The translations under genes were made by a program, and so were the position numbers. Source: Labia minor (lineage: Eukaryota; Arthropoda; Insecta; Dermaptera; Spongiphoridae). Taken from it: a stretch of DNA of 64,000 nt. The stretch lies in NCBI GenBank assembly GCA_963082975.1, contig OY720344.1, positions 15,053,580 through 15,117,579 of the forward strand, written 5' to 3'. Positions within the stretch are counted from its first letter, which is position 1; every line of letters begins with the position of its first letter. Shown here one piece after another: positions 61,401-64,000 of this stretch. The notes beneath the pieces were generated by a model. It was not told the DNA's origin, searched no databases, and saw nothing but the letters and a program-made list of their open reading frames with translations.

Positions 61401-61698
61401 TTGGAGAAATGTGGTTGTTGCGGCTAAGAACTTTAGAGTATCTTTGAGCCACATAGGTAGATAGATATAACATATACAATAATAATATATATAATTAATA
61501 TAGTGATTAAATTAAAATATATTTTTTAAATAAGAACACAAAAAGAAATGAATGTTTTATGTAATATACGGATTGAAACAAAATGGATGAAAACCTTTTA
61601 ATACTTTCAACCACCAAATACTATGTACAACTCGGGGGTACAGGGGGCGGAGCCCCCGTCTAGGTGTGAAGAGCGCCGAAGGCGCTCTGAGCAGCTAG
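58434..61698 (+). mobile_element. Helitron, copy 2, carrying an RTE pseudogene
   Basis: Begins A|TCTATATATATAAAA at 58434, followed by a GTCTG(TCTG)n tract and GGCTGAACCGATTTCTTTGA and AACATAGGCTAT segments typical of insect Helitron 5' regions. It ends with the GC palindrome, the hairpin GAGCGCC-GAA-GGCGCTC and CTAG at 61695-61698 followed by T. No target duplication, as expected. No Rep/helicase coding. The 3' 2 kb shares order with copy 1 at 14937-16361. It lies inside the hAT element. Confidence 0.8.
60485..61462 (+). pseudogene. RTE-type LINE reverse transcriptase remnant inside Helitron copy 2
   Basis: Decayed but readable in shifting frames: CGFRPNRPT (the QxGFRxxRST motif), then LGYPDDLNIIGD at 60736-60770 where the usual YADD box is YPDD, then KSGLQSGNACYLAIKRLISS, VALYGWEAWTMTLGDESRFR and KKDEVTG. 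After a further frame change come AGHVARMG, GRPIGKRPLGKP and AQDRDTWRNVVVAAKNF ending with SLSHIGR. Several stops and frameshifts make it non-functional. The order matches the RTE-like RT palm, thumb and C-terminal tail. Its presence in both Helitrons suggests capture. Confidence 0.8.
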
Positions 61699-61825
61699 TA
61701 ATTTAATAATTTTAAAATTTTATTTATAATGATTCAAAAGTATCAGATCTTTGCGACCCCCTTTCAGTAGTCTTGCGACCCCCCTGGGGGTCGCGACCCA
61801 CAGTTTAAAAAGCCCTGTTCTAAAT

Positions 61826-62566
61826 CATATTTATTTCTAAAAGATAATAATATAATTAATCTCTTAACAATAAAATTATTCATAAATTTTTATCATATCA
61901 AGTAAAAATATTGTAATTATGATTATAAAATAGGACGTTTAATTGTCACAAATGGAATTAGAGAATTTTAGTAATAAATGGAAATTTATTATTTATATTA
62001 TTTAAATTACTCTAATAATGGAAAATTAATAAAGTCAATTAAAATATGTTTTATATTCTATATTCTATATTCTATATTCTATTGGAATTTTTTTTTAGAT
62101 TAGGTGTATCAAATAAATAATTGATTCTCTTTGTTAATTGATTAATTAATGCAAAGAGAATGTTCAAATTTGCAATCTTGTTTGTTTTATCAAATATTCC
62201 GGATTCTTTTTCAATCATCATATTATACCAAAAAAATATACTATATTATTAATATTCAATTTTTCTTTTAATTTTATTATAATTATATATTAAATTAAAC
62301 CATTGCTCTCATCTAACATTTGAAATATGTATAACTTTTTTTAAATAATAAAAGACAAGTGATATACCAACATCTCAAACATTATATTTATTAATTAATA
62401 TTTATTAATAATCCATATTATATTATATTTTATTATATATTAGAATACAATTTTTGAATTTAAATAAATAATATTGAATTTCAAAAAAAAAAAAAATTTA
62501 AATTTGTATTCAATAAATTTATATTATTTTTTTATTTTTTAGAATTTCAATGAAAACAACATATTT
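61826..62566. other. AT-rich gene-free stretch with a heptamer repeat
   Basis: No gene. Four direct copies of TATATTC lie at 62052-62079. Confidence 0.65.
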
Positions 62567-62574
62567 ATATTATT

Positions 62575-62836
62575 CAGTGGTGTATTGGGAGGGGAACGTG
62601 GGGCAACGACGTTCCCTTACCTTTTTTCAGAACGCGTTCCAGTACTTTTTCATGTCGCGACAACTCCCACTTAAATCTACTTTTAGAATTTCTTTTTTTT
62701 GTGTTCGTTAATATTTTGTATAGTATGAATAAGAAAAAATAAAAACTTATATGGAAAAAATAGTTTACTGAAAATAGGACTTTTTTTTGCTCCCACTATG
62801 CGTTCCCTTACTTCTTATTTCATCAATACATCACTG
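62575..62836. mobile_element. hAT-type MITE, 262 bp
   Basis: Inverted ends CAGTGGTGTATTG and CAGTGATGTATTG with an 8-bp duplication ATATTATT at 62567-62574 and 62837-62844. No coding capacity. Internal GCGTTCC and CGTTCCC(TTAC) segments recur near both ends. Confidence 0.8.
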
Positions 62837-62844
62837 ATATTATT

Positions 62845-64000
62845 AGTTTTGAACTTTTGCATATTTATATATAATAAATATATCAACAAGCTCACACACA
62901 CAAGTATATATTTTTATATATATAATAATTTAGAATAATAGTAGTATAATAATATAATATAAATAAATAAAAAAGAAACTCGACTATCGTATTTTATATA
63001 TATATAATAAAATGTATACTATTTATATTTTGCAAAGATATGTAATTTTAACTAAAGAGATTAAATAAAAATTTTCCAGTTTTTTTTTTTTTAATTTTAA
63101 TTAACAATTTTTTTTTAATCTCTCTAGTTGGAGTGTCTAACCAGAATAAAGGCGGTGCCATTTTTCATAATTCCATTAAGCGGAGGTGGATGGGTGGAGG
63201 GTGAAAGGGTTTCGAATCAAGGCGGCAATTAATTGTGAGTCTTAACGAGCCGTGCCGCTTAAAAGTATACCAGGCGCAGGTGTCGCTAATTGACTTGTAT
63301 GCCCTTTGCACCAAAAGAGGGGGATGAGAAGGAAGAGGAAGGGGGGCAATTGCCTTCAATTTCATTAAGACCGACCCGACGCGGTATTTGTGTTAAATAA
63401 AAGAGTGAATGGATACCATTTAAACGACCAACACCTCAATTAGGCATAAAGACACATCGATTGAACCAATTGGTTAGCTCGTCCAGTTTCAAATTCTTTT
63501 ACTGTAGTTAAACATCGGTAAATGGAATTTGCCAGTAAATTAGAAGAACAAGGATAGCAACAGTCTATTTATCATCATTAACAACTAATTCCAAATTTTA
63601 TTTACTTAATCCCATTTTTTAATTTGATCATAATTTATTTCCTCTTAGAGAAAAGTATTACTGAGTGGAACAAAAAAAAGTCTAATCATATACCATAAAA
63701 AAAAAAAATTTGCTTGATGCATGTTTTGATTTATTTAAAATGAATATTCATAAAAGAAAAGTTATTTTATTACAAAAAAAGGTGATAAATAAACTGGAAA
63801 TTAAAAAAATAACAAATTTTTTACTGTTTAAAAAATATTTTTTTTTTAAAAAAATGAATAGTTAATAATAAATTTAATCGAATAGTATTTATACTTGGCC
63901 AATTATTCATGGAAATTTTACTACTATAATTTATATTATAGGTCTTATTAAGTTTTGGTTCAAGTTGTTGTTGGATGGCTGTTTACATTGTAATCTGATA
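62845..64000. other. AT-rich stretch with one strong balanced island
   Basis: No gene. Apart from the island at 63120-63520, sequence is A/T low-complexity with microsatellites near 62870-63000. Confidence 0.6.
63120..63520. promoter_or_regulatory. balanced-GC island with paired TAAT sites
   Basis: About 400 bp with sharp edges. It contains CAATTAATTG at 63226-63235 (palindromic paired homeodomain site), TCGCTAATTGAC and CACCTCAATTAGGC, plus TTTCATTAAGACC. No coding frame with support. The dense homeodomain-type sites suggest an enhancer, but this is inference. Confidence 0.35.

Larger units (their letters stand above)
57635..61817. mobile_element. hAT element carrying two nested insertions
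   Basis: Outer ends CAGGGCTTCTTAAACT (57635) and CAGTTTAAAAAGCCCTG (to 61817) are inverted, and the octamer TTCTAAAT duplicates exactly at 57627-57634 and 61818-61825. Subterminal GCGACCCCC repeats at both sides are typical of this hAT-MITE type. The element's own sequence is only a few hundred bp; the rest is HINE-C2 inserted in its left T-run and a 3.3-kb Helitron inserted on the right. No transposase is present. Confidence 0.87.

Overview
The window is eukaryotic and most likely from an arthropod (probably an insect). It is extremely AT-rich, has long gene-free stretches, shows spliceosomal GT/AG signals next to the few coding-like segments, and carries an animal-type transposon set: Jockey and RTE LINEs, Penelope-like remnants, hAT, Tc1/mariner and piggyBac MITEs, Helitrons and DINE-1/Helentron-like elements. 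Nothing bacterial, viral or organellar was seen. I cannot name the species.

Host genes are almost absent. Three segments look like exons of ordinary genes: a GC-rich minus-strand exon near 7.3-7.75 kb with poly-Ala and poly-Pro tracts and a strong splice donor; a small 77-nt plus-strand exon candidate at 25.2 kb; and a plus-strand last exon at 41.03-41.26 kb with a stop codon overlapping an AATAAA signal. The last two are phase-compatible. The rest looks like intronic or intergenic DNA of a large locus. About 25-30 islands of 150-400 bp with balanced base composition stand out from the AT-rich background. Some carry binding-site-like motifs (AP-1, Hox/Pbx/Meis-like, paired TAAT) and may be regulatory elements.

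Mobile elements, left to right: a Helitron copy carrying a piece of RTE reverse transcriptase, itself hit by a hAT MITE (14.9-16.4 kb); a mariner-type fold-back element (17.8-18.4 kb); a pair of inverted HINE-B elements (21.4-22.0 and 26.9-27.4 kb); three near-complete HINE-A elements (29.6, 32.4 and 39.5 kb) and a nested partial one (54.2 kb); a perfect 98-bp inverted repeat with Penelope-like sequence (30.9-31.2 kb); a 502-bp fold-back element with an 8-bp target duplication (34.8-35.3 kb); a cluster of short insertions (36.5-36.9 kb); a SINE/LINE insertion with a 14-bp target duplication (45.06-45.33 kb); a 5'-truncated Jockey LINE with an open 655-codon RT frame (50.35-52.6 kb); HINE-C elements (53.7 and 57.65 kb); a piggyBac MITE (55.66 kb); a layered nest of a hAT element hit by HINE-C and by a Helitron carrying an RTE pseudogene (57.6-61.8 kb); and a hAT MITE (62.6 kb).

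The main result is structural. Three sequence families (A, B, C) share one architecture: a 5' T-run followed by a short inverted-repeat motif, a core with a microsatellite, then the reverse complement of that motif followed by a small GC-rich hairpin. This is the layout of Helentron-associated (DINE-1-like) elements. Two classical Helitrons with A|TC...CTAG|T-type features carry the same RTE fragment, which suggests capture before amplification.
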